In this document: one piece after another, positions 23,717-32,095 of the stretch
Layout of the letters: each line of letters starts with the position of its first letter
Position numbering within the stretch: the stretch's first letter is position 1
Source: Sphaerisporangium fuscum
Lineage (GTDB): Bacteria > Actinomycetota > Actinomycetes > Streptosporangiales > Streptosporangiaceae
Direction of reading: 5' to 3'
DNA length: 64,000 bases
NCBI RefSeq assembly: GCF_018531465.1
Contig: NZ_JAHDTF010000047.1
Location: 1 to 64,000, forward strand
Notes under the pieces: generated by a model
Seen by the model: only the letters and a program-made list of their open reading frames with translations
Databases searched by the model: none
Told to the model about the DNA's origin: nothing
Program-made: the position numbers and the translations under genes

Positions 23717-24445
23717 TCAGTGGGTGAGCACCTTGGCCAGGAAGTCTTGGGCCCGGGCGGTGCGGGGGGCGGAGAAGAAGGAGCCGGGCGGCCCGGTCTC
23801 GACGATCTCGCCGGCGTCCATGAACACCACCCGGTCGGCGGCGCGGCGGGCGAACCCCATCTCGTGGGTGACGACGACCATGGTCATGCCCTCGCGCGCC
23901 AGGCCGGTCATGACGTCCAGCACCTCGCCGACCATCTCGGGGTCCAGCGCGGAGGTCGGCTCGTCGAAGAGCATGACCTTGGGGCGCATGGCCAGCGCGC
24001 GGGCGATCGCGGCGCGCTGCTGCTGGCCGCCCGACAGCTGTGAGGGGTACTTGCCCGCCTGGTCGGCGATGCCGACCCTGCCGAGCAGTTCCCGCGCCCG
24101 CGTCTCGGCCTCCTGCCGGTCGATCCGGCGCACCTTCATCGGCGCCAGCGTGACGTTCTCCAGGATGGTCTTGTTCTGGAAGAGGTTGAACGACTGGAAC
24201 ACCATGCCGACGTCGGCGCGCAGCCGGGCCAGGGCCTTGCCCTCGCCGGCGACCGGCCGTCCGTCGATGCGCACCTCACCGGCGTCCGCCTGCTCGAGCC
24301 TGTTGAGACAGCGGCACAGGGTCGACTTGCCCGACCCGGACGGGCCGATGACGACGACCACCTCTCCTTGGGCGACGTCCAGGTCGACGCCGCGGAGAGC
24401 GTGGTGGTCGCCGTAGCGCTTCGCCAGGCCGCGCACCTCGATCAT
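23717..24445 (-). CDS. gluA: Polar amino acid ABC transporter ATP-binding protein, GluA-like
   Basis: 242 residues, complete ABC ATPase: Walker A GPSGSGKSTLCRCLNRLE, Q-loop GMVFQSFNLFQNKT, signature LSGGQQQRAAIARAL, Walker B VMLFDEPTSALD and switch His in VVTHEMGFARRAADRV. First gene of the operon gluA-gluB-gluC-gluD followed by asparaginase and cutC. The start ATG at 24445 faces the divergent ROK gene over 111 bases that contain inverted repeats, so ROK control is possible. Confidence 0.94.
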   Translation of the reverse strand: MIEVRGLAKRYGDHHALRGVDLDVAQGEVVVVIGPSGSGKSTLCRCLNRLEQADAGEVRIDGRPVAGEGKALARLRADVGMVFQSFNLFQNKTILENVTLAPMKVRRIDRQEAETRARELLGRVGIADQAGKYPSQLSGGQQQRAAIARALAMRPKVMLFDEPTSALDPEMVGEVLDVMTGLAREGMTMVVVTHEMGFARRAADRVVFMDAGEIVETGPPGSFFSAPRTARAQDFLAKVLTH

Positions 24446-24556
24446 CGTTTACCGTCCGACTTCGTTCGGAATCGAATTTTCTAGGGACGATAGAGGCCGA
24501 TGTCGGCTGAAGTCAATGCATTGCCGCATTAAGTCAAGTCATGGTAAGCATCTCCT
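24446..24556. promoter_or_regulatory. Divergent promoter region gluA / ROK regulator with inverted repeats
   Basis: AT-richer spacer of 111 bases. AATGC-N6-GCATT (24515-24530) is a perfect inverted repeat, and TTCGGAATCGAA (24464-24478 region) is a near-palindrome. Either could be a ROK or GntR-type operator. I cannot assign -35/-10 hexamers with confidence. Confidence 0.5.
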
Positions 24557-25702
24557 GTGTCAGGCAAAGGTGAGCTTCTCCGTCTCGTCGCCCTCGGCCA
24601 GGCCGAGTCACGCGCCGAGCTCGCCAGGCTTTCCGGCCTCGCCCCCTCCAGCGTCTCGTTGCGCGTGGAGGAGCTGATCGACGCCGGCCTCCTCCAGGAG
24701 GAAGGCTCCGGGCTGTCGACCGGCGGGCGTCGTCCGCGCCGCCTCAGGCTCGCCCCCGAGGCCGGGCTCCTGCTGGTCGCCGACCTCGGCAGCCACCACG
24801 CCCGGCTCGGCCTGGTCGACCTCAGCGGCACGCCCCTCGCCGTCGTCGAACACGCCTGCGACATAGGAGCCGGCGCGGAGCAGACCCTCGACTGGCTCGC
24901 CGGCAGGCTCGAGGAGCTGCTGGCCGCCAGTGGCGGCGGCCTGCCCGTCAGAGGCGTCGGCGTCGGCATCCCCGGCCCGGTCGACCCGGCCGGCGGCACC
25001 GTCATCTCGCCCTCGCGCATGCCCGGCTGGAACGAGTACCCCGTCCGCGACCACCTGGCCGCCCGGTTCGGCGTCCCGATCCTGGTCGAGAACGACGCCA
25101 ACCTCATGGCCGCGGGGGAGTACCTCGCCTGGCCCGGTTGCGAGAACCTCATGGTGCTGAAGGCGGGCACCGGCATCGGCTGCGGCATCATCGCCGGCGG
25201 CCGGCTGCACCGCGGCCGGGGCGCGGCCGGCGACATCAGCCACGTGCGCGTGCGGTCCGACCAGTCCGTCATCTGCTCGTGCGGCCACTCCGACTGCCTG
25301 GAGGCCTACGCCAGCGGGGCCGCGATGATGGCCGCCCTCGCCGAGCAGGGCATCGAGGTCGAGCACCCCGCCAGCATCGCCGCCCTGGCCGCCGACGGCG
25401 TGCCGCAGGCCACCAACCTGGTACGCGGAGCCGGGCGCCTCATCGGCGAGGTGCTCACCGCGCTGGTCAACTTCTTCAACCCCGACGCCGTGCTCATCGG
25501 GGGCAGCCTGTCGGCCGCCGAGCAGCTCATCGCCGCGGTCAGGGGCGCGGTCTACGAGCGATGCCTGCCACTGGCCACCCGCGACCTGAAGATCGAGGTG
25601 ACCCGGGCCGGGCCGAACGCCGCCATTCTCGGCGCGGGCAGCCTCCTGCTCGACGTGGTGCTCGCCGGCGGCTGGGTGGAGGAGGCCGTCGGCCGCGCCT
25701 GA
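24557..25702 (+). CDS. ROK-family transcriptional regulator
   Basis: 381 residues. N-terminal winged helix (about 1-65, ESRAELARLSGLAPSSVSLR), then a ROK sugar-kinase-like fold: VADLGSHHARLGLVDLSG, GVGVGIPGPVDPAGG, VLVENDANLMAAGEY, AGTGIGCGIIAGG and the zinc-binding CSCGHSDCLEAYAS. Family members (NagC, XylR, Mlc types) sense sugars or their phosphates. The GTG at 24557 has no good Shine-Dalgarno sequence. It is divergent from the Glu/Asp-type transporter, an unusual partner for a ROK protein, so the target could also be elsewhere. Confidence 0.92.
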   Translation: MSGKGELLRLVALGQAESRAELARLSGLAPSSVSLRVEELIDAGLLQEEGSGLSTGGRRPRRLRLAPEAGLLLVADLGSHHARLGLVDLSGTPLAVVEHACDIGAGAEQTLDWLAGRLEELLAASGGGLPVRGVGVGIPGPVDPAGGTVISPSRMPGWNEYPVRDHLAARFGVPILVENDANLMAAGEYLAWPGCENLMVLKAGTGIGCGIIAGGRLHRGRGAAGDISHVRVRSDQSVICSCGHSDCLEAYASGAAMMAALAEQGIEVEHPASIAALAADGVPQATNLVRGAGRLIGEVLTALVNFFNPDAVLIGGSLSAAEQLIAAVRGAVYERCLPLATRDLKIEVTRAGPNAAILGAGSLLLDVVLAGGWVEEAVGRA

Positions 25703-25711
25703 CGCGCCAGG

Positions 25712-26686
25712 TCAGATCCAGTCCCTCTTGCGGAAGACGACGTACAGGATCGACGACACCACGACGATCAGCACGCTGGAGACCAGGAAGCCGCTCAGCT
25801 TCGAGAAGCCCGGGAACGGCACGTTCTGCCCGTAGAAGCCGGTGATCAGAGTGGGGACCGCGATGATGGCGGCCCAGCTCGTCACCTTCTTCATGATGTC
25901 GTTCATGCGGTAGCCCTGGAGGTTCAGGTGGGTCTCGTAGACGTTGCCCACCAGCTCGCGCAGCGACTCGGTCCAGTCGGACACCCGCAGCACGTGGTCG
26001 TAGACGTCCTGGTAGTAGGGCGCCATGTCGGACTCCACCACCACCAGGTCGCGGCGCATGAGCGAGCTCACCACGTCGCGCATGGGCACCACGACCCGGC
26101 GGAACCGGACGGTGGTCCTGCGCAGGTCGAACATCTCGCGCTGCATGACCCGGCCGTTGCCCGGCCGCTCGGTGAACAAGGTGTCCTCCAGCGCCTCCAC
26201 CCGGTCGTCGAGCGCCTGGGCGACGTCGAAGTGGCCGTCCACGATGTAGTCGAGCAGCCCGTGCAGCAGGAACGCCACCCCGTGCCTGCTCATGGCGGGG
26301 CTGGCGTCCCAGCGCGCGACGAGCTGGTCGATGTCGCACGAATCGTTCGACCGCACGGTGACCAGCGCGTTTTTGGTCACGAACACCGACACCTCGGTGA
26401 GGTGGAGCTCGGAGGGGTTCTCGCCGAGCCGCACCGCGTACAGCGTCAGGAACAGGTGGCTGTCGTACACGTCGAGCTTGGGCCGCTGGTGCGGGTGCAG
26501 GACGTCCTCGACGGCGAGAGGATGCAGCCCGAGCTCCTCGCTGATGACCTCGAGCTTCTCGGGGGAGGGGGCGAGCAGGTCGAACCACACCGTCGCCGAG
26601 GGGTCCTCGATGTGGTCGGACACCTCGGCGATCGGGAACCCCTCTCGCTCCAGCTCACCGTTGCGGTACAGGCGCGTACGGACCAT
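25712..26686 (-). CDS. corA: CorA-family divalent cation channel with GQN instead of GMN
   Basis: 324 residues. Large cytoplasmic N-domain (WFDLLAPSPEKLEVISEELG, PLAVEDVLHPHQRPKLDVYD) and two C-terminal membrane helices with the periplasmic loop GFYGQNVPFPG. The CorA selectivity signature is GMN; here the Met is Gln. The last residues FRKRDWI are typical of the family. It should form a pentameric Mg2+ or Co2+ channel, but the altered filter makes ion choice uncertain. I use the ATG at 26686; an in-frame upstream start at 26716 is less likely. Confidence 0.87.
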   Translation of the reverse strand: MVRTRLYRNGELEREGFPIAEVSDHIEDPSATVWFDLLAPSPEKLEVISEELGLHPLAVEDVLHPHQRPKLDVYDSHLFLTLYAVRLGENPSELHLTEVSVFVTKNALVTVRSNDSCDIDQLVARWDASPAMSRHGVAFLLHGLLDYIVDGHFDVAQALDDRVEALEDTLFTERPGNGRVMQREMFDLRRTTVRFRRVVVPMRDVVSSLMRRDLVVVESDMAPYYQDVYDHVLRVSDWTESLRELVGNVYETHLNLQGYRMNDIMKKVTSWAAIIAVPTLITGFYGQNVPFPGFSKLSGFLVSSVLIVVVSSILYVVFRKRDWI

Positions 26687-26725
26687 GCCGGTCAGACTAG
26701 CCGCGCCGCCCGGCACCGGGCAGCC

Positions 26726-27052
26726 TCAGCGCCGCTGCCCGCCGCGGATGGCGTACACGATCAGGGCCAGGCCCAGCAGGATCTGGGCGCCGGTCACGAT
26801 GCGGGTGACGTCGACGGCGGGCCGCCACGACACCTTGCCGCCGCTGATCACGTACGCCCCGACGGGCCGGGCGATCGTGCCGCCGCCCCCGCCTTCGCCC
26901 CCGGTGACCGCCTCCTTCACATCGCCCTTGCCGCCACCGCCACCCGCCCACACCTTGAGCGCCGGGATCACCGTGGCGCCGTCCTTCTCGTACGGTTCGC
27001 CGTACACCCGCTGGGCCCCCGACAGGTGCTCGAAGATGTCCCGTAGTTCCAT
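26726..27052 (-). CDS. GerW/YtfJ-family sporulation-associated protein
   Basis: 108 residues. The family pattern is clear: GEPYEKDGATVIPALKVWAG, a glycine run, GGEGGGGGTIARPVGAYVIS and a final membrane helix (about 83-103) after VDVTRI. In Bacillus the homologue GerW (YtfJ) is needed for spore germination; actinomycete members occur but their role is not known. ATG at 27052 follows CGGAGG. It lies 39 bases upstream of corA on the same strand, and they may be cotranscribed. Confidence 0.8.
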   Translation of the reverse strand: MELRDIFEHLSGAQRVYGEPYEKDGATVIPALKVWAGGGGGKGDVKEAVTGGEGGGGGTIARPVGAYVISGGKVSWRPAVDVTRIVTGAQILLGLALIVYAIRGGQRR

Positions 27053-27190
27053 GGCGTCCTCCGCTCGGCAGGGTCCTGTCGAGAAGTCATCATCCCGCAG
27101 CCGGTCCACGCCTGGAATGATCGGCTGCGTCCGCGCCGCCGCCGGTGTCCGCCCGCCGGGGCGCCCCACCTCACGACGAAGAGTGCTGCC

Positions 27191-27991
27191 ATGACCGACG
27201 AGAAGACCTCCCCGCAGATCGACACCACCGCCCCCCACTCGGCCCGCGTGTGGAACTACTGGCTGGGCGGCAAGGACAACTACCCCATCGACCGGCAGGT
27301 CGGCGACCAGGTCCGCAAGGTGTACCCCGGCATCGTGGACGTCGCCCGGCACTCGCGGGTCTTCCTCGGCCGCGCGGTGCGGCACCTGGCCGGCGAGGCG
27401 GGGATCACCCAGTTCCTGGACCTCGGCACCGGGCTGCCCACGGTCGACAACACCCACGAGGTCGCCCAGCGCGTCAACCCCGCCTGCAGGATCGTCTACG
27501 TGGACAACGACCCGCTGGTGCTGGTGCACGCCCGCGCGCTGCTGACCAGCACCCCGGAGGGCGAGTGCGACTACGTCGACGCCGACGTCCGCGACCCCGA
27601 GCACGTCCTGCGGGAGGCGGCCCGCACCCTGGACTTCACCCGGCCGGTCGCGCTGATGATGCTGGGCATCCTCGGCAACGTGTGGGACGACGCGGAGGCC
27701 ACCGCGATCCGCGACCACCTGGTGGGGGCGCTGGCGCCGGGCAGCTACCTGGTTCTGGAGGACGGCACCGACGCCGTCGACCCCGAGGCCGCCGCCCAGG
27801 CCGAGAAGACCCGCGCCGAGGCGGGCGACCCCTACAAGCTGCGCACCCCCGAGCGGATCGCCGCCTTCTTCGACGGCCTGCGCCTGCTGGAGCCGGGCGT
27901 GGTGTCGGTGTCGCACTGGCGCCCCGAGGCCACCCCGTGGGGGGTGCCCGAGGAGGTCACCGCCTACTGCGGCGTCGCCCTCAAACCGTAG
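27191..27991 (+). CDS. DUF574-type S-adenosylmethionine-dependent methyltransferase
   Basis: 266 residues of the actinomycete-expanded family PF04672. N-terminal HSARVWNYWLGGKDNYPID, Rossmann motif I FLDLGTGLPTVDN, motif II VYVDNDPLVLVHARALL, DADVRDPEHVL, and C-terminal AAFFDGLRLLEPGVV. Substrate unknown; these proteins are present in many copies in Streptomyces and relatives. No Shine-Dalgarno sequence is obvious before the ATG at 27191. A truncated paralogue lies at 3269-3436. Confidence 0.92.
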   Translation: MTDEKTSPQIDTTAPHSARVWNYWLGGKDNYPIDRQVGDQVRKVYPGIVDVARHSRVFLGRAVRHLAGEAGITQFLDLGTGLPTVDNTHEVAQRVNPACRIVYVDNDPLVLVHARALLTSTPEGECDYVDADVRDPEHVLREAARTLDFTRPVALMMLGILGNVWDDAEATAIRDHLVGALAPGSYLVLEDGTDAVDPEAAAQAEKTRAEAGDPYKLRTPERIAAFFDGLRLLEPGVVSVSHWRPEATPWGVPEEVTAYCGVALKP

Positions 27992-28042
27992 GGCCAAGTC
28001 GCGGACCAGTACGAGGCAAGTCGGCGGGCGTACAACAGAGGG

Positions 28043-29011
28043 GTGAACACGAATCCCGACCTGGACGCATACGACATCCGGCGGCCGGCCCGGAAGGACG
28101 CGCCCGCCGTCCACGGGCTGGTGTCGGCCTGTGACATCGAGGTGCTCGGCCACCCCGACATGACCCTCGACGACGTCGCCGACACGCTCGCCGACCCCGA
28201 CTTCGACCCCGGCCGCGACGGCTGGCTGGTGTACCCGCGCGCCGGGGGCGAGGCCCCGGTGGGCTGGGCGTACGCCGCGCGCCGGGGCGACACGGGGAAC
28301 GTCGAGATCGAGGTGTGCTCCCGTGACTCCCGGTTGACGTCCTGGCTGTGGGACACGGTGCTGCGGCGCGCCCGGGAGATCGCCGCCGAGGTCGGCAGCC
28401 CGCGGGCCGTGGCCGACATCGGCATCTACCAGCAGGACGGCGCCAAGCGGGCCCTCGCCGAGGAGCACGGATTCGCGCCGGCGACCGGCTTCCAGCGGTT
28501 GCGCATCGACCACACCGAGGTCGACCCCGGCTTCCTCCCCGGCGCGACCGTCCACCCGGCGGCCGACTCCGAGGAGCTGATGCGCGCCGCCCACCGCATC
28601 CACCAGGTGGGCTTCGCCGAGCACTTCGGGTTCGTGCCGAGGGAGTTCGACGAGTGGAAGGAGCACTTCGAGTCCTCCAGCACCCACGACTGGTCGCAGC
28701 TGGTGCTGGCACAGATGGACGGGCGGCCGGCGGCGATGCTGCTCGGCAGCGACATGTTCGCCGCCGACGAGAACTGCGGGTACGTCCGGGTCCTGTCGGT
28801 GCTGCCGGAGTTCCGGGGCAGGGGCCTCGGCCGGCTGCTGCTCAAGCGGGCCTTCGCCGCCGACGCTCGCCGCGGCCGGGTCGGCACCTATCTCCACGTG
28901 GACACCAACAACACCACCCCGGCCCTCGGCCTGTACCTGTCGGTGGGCATGCGCCCGGTGCTGGCCATGGACGTCTGGCGGCGCACCCTGGAGGCGCACG
29001 TCCCGGCCTGA
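28043..29011 (+). CDS. Two-domain GNAT acetyltransferase
   Basis: 322 residues with two GNAT repeats, like mycothiol synthase MshD in size and layout. The C-terminal repeat keeps the acetyl-CoA pyrophosphate loop (LSVLPEFRGRGLGRLLLKRA), followed by YLHVDTNNTTPALGLYLSVGM; the N-terminal repeat lacks it and is probably structural. Substrate unknown; similarity to MshD is not strong enough to call it so. The GTG at 28043 follows AGAGGGG directly. The stop codon is within a palindrome shared with the convergent MFS gene. Confidence 0.87.
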   Translation: MNTNPDLDAYDIRRPARKDAPAVHGLVSACDIEVLGHPDMTLDDVADTLADPDFDPGRDGWLVYPRAGGEAPVGWAYAARRGDTGNVEIEVCSRDSRLTSWLWDTVLRRAREIAAEVGSPRAVADIGIYQQDGAKRALAEEHGFAPATGFQRLRIDHTEVDPGFLPGATVHPAADSEELMRAAHRIHQVGFAEHFGFVPREFDEWKEHFESSSTHDWSQLVLAQMDGRPAAMLLGSDMFAADENCGYVRVLSVLPEFRGRGLGRLLLKRAFAADARRGRVGTYLHVDTNNTTPALGLYLSVGMRPVLAMDVWRRTLEAHVPA

Positions 29012-29018
29012 GCGCTCA
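29009..29018. terminator. Palindrome that holds both stop codons of a convergent pair
   Basis: TGAGCGCTCA is a perfect palindrome: its first three bases are the TGA of the GNAT gene and its last three, read on the minus strand, are the TGA of the MFS gene. Flanks extend the stem (CGGC..GCCCG with one mismatch). It can form a short terminator hairpin for both transcripts. Confidence 0.65.
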
Positions 29019-30425
29019 GCCCGCCGTCTTCTCCGGGCGCCCGCGCCCCAGCAGGGGGAGGGCGCAGGCGCCCGCGAGGGCGGCGACGACGGCCAGCCAG
29101 AGCCCGGTCACGCCGATCGCGTGGGACGACGGCGTCAGGCTCAGGAACAGCGAGCCGAAGGTCGCCACGCCGACCACCTGGCCGAGCTGGAGCGTCGTGC
29201 TCAGGATCCCGCTGGCGTCCGGCGCGTCGGCGGGGTCGACGTGGGCGAGCGCCACGGTGAACAGCGGGTTCTGGGCCGCGCCGAGGCCGACGCCGGTCAG
29301 GGCGAGCACCACCAGCAGCGGCGCGCCCCGGTCCCCGCCCGACAGGAGCGGCGCCTCGGCGAGGTAGCCCGCCGTGGCCAGCGCGAAACCGGCCAGGATC
29401 AGAACGCGGTGCAGACGCGCGGGCAGACGCCGCCAGGTCAGGCTCACCACCGCGAACCCCGCCGCGGCGGGGACGAACGTCAGCCCCGCCCGCAGCGGGC
29501 CGTCGCCGAGCCCACCTTGCAGGTACAGCGCCACGCTGAACAGGAACCCGCCGTAGGTCACCATCTCGCCGAAGATCGCCGCGACGGCCGGGAGGAGGCC
29601 GGGGGCGCGCAGCAGCCGGCCCGGCATCAGGGGGTGGCGCGCCCGGCGCTCGACGGCCACGAACACCCCGGCGAGCACGACGCCGGCCCCCATCGACCAC
29701 CAGCCCCAGGCCGGCCAGTGCTGCTCGTGCCCGAGCACGAGCGGGATCACCAGCAGCGACACCGCCGCCGAGAGGGTGACCAGGCCGGGCAGGTCGACGC
29801 CCTGGTCGCGGGCGACGTGGTCGCGGGGGAGCAGCCGCCACGCCAGGGCGAGCACGGCGGCGCCGATCGGCACGTTCACCAGGAACACCGGACGCCAGCC
29901 CGTCCCGAACAGGTCGGCCGTGACCAGCAGGCCGCCGAGCACCTGCCCGGCGACGACGCCGCCGGCGAGCACCGCCGAGTACGCGCTCACCGCCCTCGCG
30001 CGGGCGGCGCCCTCGAAGTTCAGCTGGATCATGCTCAACACCTGCGGCACCATGAAGGCCGACCCGGCCCCCTGCAGGAGCCGGAACGCGATCAGCGTCC
30101 CCTCCGAGCCCGCCAGCCCGCAGGCCAGCGAGGCGGCGGTGAACAGGCCCAGGCCCAGCAGGAACATCACCCGCGGCCCGCGCAGCCCGCCCAGCCGGGC
30201 ACCGGTGATCAACAGCATGGCGTAGGCGATCGTGTAGCCCGAAATGATCAATTGGAGGCCGGAGCCGGTGGCCCCGAGGTCCGCGCGGATCGTCGGCGCG
30301 GCGACGTTGACGATGGAGACGTCCAGGATGGCCATGAACTGCCCGGCCAGCACGACGGCGAGCATCCAGCCGGGGCCGCGCCGGGCGCGGCGCACGGCGG
30401 GGGAACGTGTTGCGACTGCGGTCAT
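29016..30425 (-). CDS. MFS drug/H+ antiporter, DHA2 (14-helix) family
   Basis: 469 residues, 14 predicted membrane helices. Motif A-like GARLGGLRGPRVMFLLGL in the loop after helix 2, the N-terminal ILDVSIVNVAAPTIRADLG and the antiporter motif C region AGGVVAGQVLGGLLV are typical of EmrB/QacA-like exporters of toxic organic compounds. ATG at 30425. Divergent from an XRE-MmyB-type regulator 100 bases away with inverted repeats between, the usual arrangement for a regulated exporter. Confidence 0.9.
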   Translation of the reverse strand: MTAVATRSPAVRRARRGPGWMLAVVLAGQFMAILDVSIVNVAAPTIRADLGATGSGLQLIISGYTIAYAMLLITGARLGGLRGPRVMFLLGLGLFTAASLACGLAGSEGTLIAFRLLQGAGSAFMVPQVLSMIQLNFEGAARARAVSAYSAVLAGGVVAGQVLGGLLVTADLFGTGWRPVFLVNVPIGAAVLALAWRLLPRDHVARDQGVDLPGLVTLSAAVSLLVIPLVLGHEQHWPAWGWWSMGAGVVLAGVFVAVERRARHPLMPGRLLRAPGLLPAVAAIFGEMVTYGGFLFSVALYLQGGLGDGPLRAGLTFVPAAAGFAVVSLTWRRLPARLHRVLILAGFALATAGYLAEAPLLSGGDRGAPLLVVLALTGVGLGAAQNPLFTVALAHVDPADAPDASGILSTTLQLGQVVGVATFGSLFLSLTPSSHAIGVTGLWLAVVAALAGACALPLLGRGRPEKTAG

Positions 30426-30471
30426 GGGGAAATCGTGGCCGTGCCGCCATACGGGTAATGAGAGCCTGTCG

Positions 30472-30520
30472 ATACTGGTACTGCCACTACCTGGCAGGGC
30501 CCCCGCACGTCCGCCAGTAT
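30472..30520. promoter_or_regulatory. Inverted repeats between MFS exporter and XRE regulator
   Basis: Two nested inverted repeats: ATACTGG (30472-30478) with CCAGTAT (30514-30520), and TGCCA-N5-TGGCA (30482-30496). The first arm pair brackets the spacer and overlaps the start of the regulator gene. Candidate operator for the adjacent regulator. Confidence 0.6.
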
Positions 30521-30527
30521 GGGGATC

Positions 30528-31385
30528 GTGACGACGACGGCCACCCGACGCGGCGAGCTGGCGGCCTTCCTGCGCAGCCGCCGCGAGCGCATCACCCCCG
30601 CCGACGTGGGCCTGCCGCCCGGCCTGCGCCGCCGCACGCCGGGCCTGCGGCGCGAGGAGGTCGCCCAGCTGGCCGGGGTCGGCGTCACCTGGTACACCTG
30701 GCTCGAACAGGGCCGGCGCATCAACGCCAGCGTCCAGGTGCTGGACGCCATCGCCCGCACGCTCAAGCTCGACGCGGCCGAGCGGGAGCACCTGTACCGG
30801 CTCGCCGAGGTGCCGGAGGTGCCGCAGTCCGGGGAGTGCGGCAGGCTGGAGCCCGAGGTGCAGGTGATCCTGGACAACCTCGACCCGCTGCCCGGCTGCG
30901 TCTACAACAGCAGGTACGACCTGCTCGCCTGGAACGCCTCCTACGCGGCGCTGTTCCCGAACCTCGTAAGGTCGGATCCGCCCGAGCGCAACGTCATGTG
31001 GCACTGCTTCACCCAGCCCGGGTGCTGCAGGGCGGTGGTGAACGCCGAGGACGAATTCCCGCTGATGGTCGCCACGCTTCGCACCGGCTTCGTGCGGCAC
31101 ATCGGCGAGCCGGCGTGGGAGGAGTTCGTCCGGGGGCTGTCGGCGGTGAGCTCCGAGTTCGCCGCGCTGTGGGCCGACCACCAGGTGGCGAGGCCGGGTA
31201 CGCGCATGAAGATCTTCCGGCACTCGGCGGTCGGCCTGGTGCGTGCCGTGTCGACCAGCCTGGCCCTCGCCGGGCCGCCGGAGACCCGCATGGTCGTCTA
31301 CACGCCGCTGGACGACGAGAGCAGGCAGCGTCTCGCCTGGCTCGCGGCCCACCCCGAGGCCCCCGCCGTCGGCCACCGGCACTGA
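30528..31385 (+). CDS. XRE-type regulator with MmyB-like ligand-binding domain
   Basis: 285 residues from the GTG at 30528 (GGGGA just before); an ATG at 30519 would add three residues. N-terminal helix-turn-helix: LRSRRERITPADVGLP, RTPGLRREEVAQLAGVGVTW and YTWLEQGRRINASVQVLDAI. The C-terminal domain (about 105-275) has NSRYDLLAWNASYAALFP and GEPAWEEFVRGLSAVS, as in the MmyB-like PAS-related ligand-binding domain that binds fatty acids in some structures. Such regulators usually control divergent exporters or reductases, here the MFS gene. Confidence 0.93.
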   Translation: MTTTATRRGELAAFLRSRRERITPADVGLPPGLRRRTPGLRREEVAQLAGVGVTWYTWLEQGRRINASVQVLDAIARTLKLDAAEREHLYRLAEVPEVPQSGECGRLEPEVQVILDNLDPLPGCVYNSRYDLLAWNASYAALFPNLVRSDPPERNVMWHCFTQPGCCRAVVNAEDEFPLMVATLRTGFVRHIGEPAWEEFVRGLSAVSSEFAALWADHQVARPGTRMKIFRHSAVGLVRAVSTSLALAGPPETRMVVYTPLDDESRQRLAWLAAHPEAPAVGHRH

Positions 31386-31400
31386 CCTGGGCGTGGGGCC

Positions 31401-31416
31401 GGCGGGTTCACCCGCC
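31401..31416. terminator. Short hairpin between convergent XRE and TetR genes
   Basis: GGCGGG-TTCA-CCCGCC (31401-31416) is a perfect 6-bp stem; its loop contains the TCA that is the TetR stop. It lies in the 22-base gap after the XRE gene and probably ends both transcripts. Confidence 0.55.
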
Positions 31417-32061
31417 GCCCAGCAGGCCGTGCACGATGGCGCGCACGCCCTTGTCGTAGGTGTCGCGGGCGGTCAGCTCCTCCCAGCGCTCGCCCAGCGC
31501 GGCCAGGCGGGGCAGTTCGGCCGCGTCGAGCGTGGCGAACACCTGGCCCCGGTAGGTCGGCCTGTCGTCCTCCCGCCGGCGCGCCGCGGCCGCCCGAGCG
31601 GTGATCTCACCGGCCGTGTAGTGCCAGATGATCCGGTACAGATCGACGGCCGCCTCGGGCGTCAGCCCGGCCCGCACGGCCGCGTCGATGATCGTCTCGG
31701 GGTACCACAGCGCGTGCACGGACATCAGGTCGTCGGCCCTGAGCACCTCGACGATCCACGGGACGCCGATCAGCGCGTCCCGCATGGCGACGGCGGCGGT
31801 GACGACGAGCTCGCCCGGATCGCCGCCGTCGGCGGGCATCTCGGGTCTCGGCACGGTGGCGGCGTAGTCGTCGAGCAGGAGCTGGAGCAGCTCGTCCTTG
31901 TCGCGCACGTGGTGGTACAGGGCCATCGGGGTGGCGCCCACCTCGCGGGCGAGCCTGCGCATGGTCAGGCCCTGGGTGCCCTCCTCCTCGATGACGCGGT
32001 GGGCCGCGGACACGATGTCCGCTCTGGAGATCCTCGGGGGTCGCCCCGTACGCGACGGCAT
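31408..32061 (-). CDS. TetR-family regulator (TetR_C-type)
   Basis: 217 residues. N-terminal TetR helix-turn-helix: RPPRISRADIVSAAHRVIEE, GLTMRRLAREVGATPMALYH and HVRDKDELLQLLLDDY. The C-terminal domain resembles TetR_C (PF02909), with DLYRIIWHYTAGEI. The start ATG at 32061 is only 22 bases from the ATG of the divergent MFS gene. TATCAT (32068-32073 on the minus strand) lies six bases before it, so the mRNA is probably leaderless. A longer N-terminus from an upstream ATG would run through the operator and is unlikely. Confidence 0.9.
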   Translation of the reverse strand: MPSRTGRPPRISRADIVSAAHRVIEEEGTQGLTMRRLAREVGATPMALYHHVRDKDELLQLLLDDYAATVPRPEMPADGGDPGELVVTAAVAMRDALIGVPWIVEVLRADDLMSVHALWYPETIIDAAVRAGLTPEAAVDLYRIIWHYTAGEITARAAAARRREDDRPTYRGQVFATLDAAELPRLAALGERWEELTARDTYDKGVRAIVHGLLGGG

Positions 32062-32067
32062 CCCGTC

Positions 32068-32095
32068 ATGATACTTTCTATACATGTACAAAAAG
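32068..32095. promoter_or_regulatory. Overlapping back-to-back promoters and TetR operator
   Basis: Minus-strand -10 TATCAT (32068-32073) and plus-strand -10 TACTTT (32072-32077) each lie six bases before their own ATG. A 22-bp imperfect palindrome (32074-32095; form CTTTnTnTACATGTAnAnAAAG) is centred inside the MFS start codon and matches in 9 of 11 positions per arm. A TetR dimer bound there would cover the transcription start of both genes. Confidence 0.75.
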
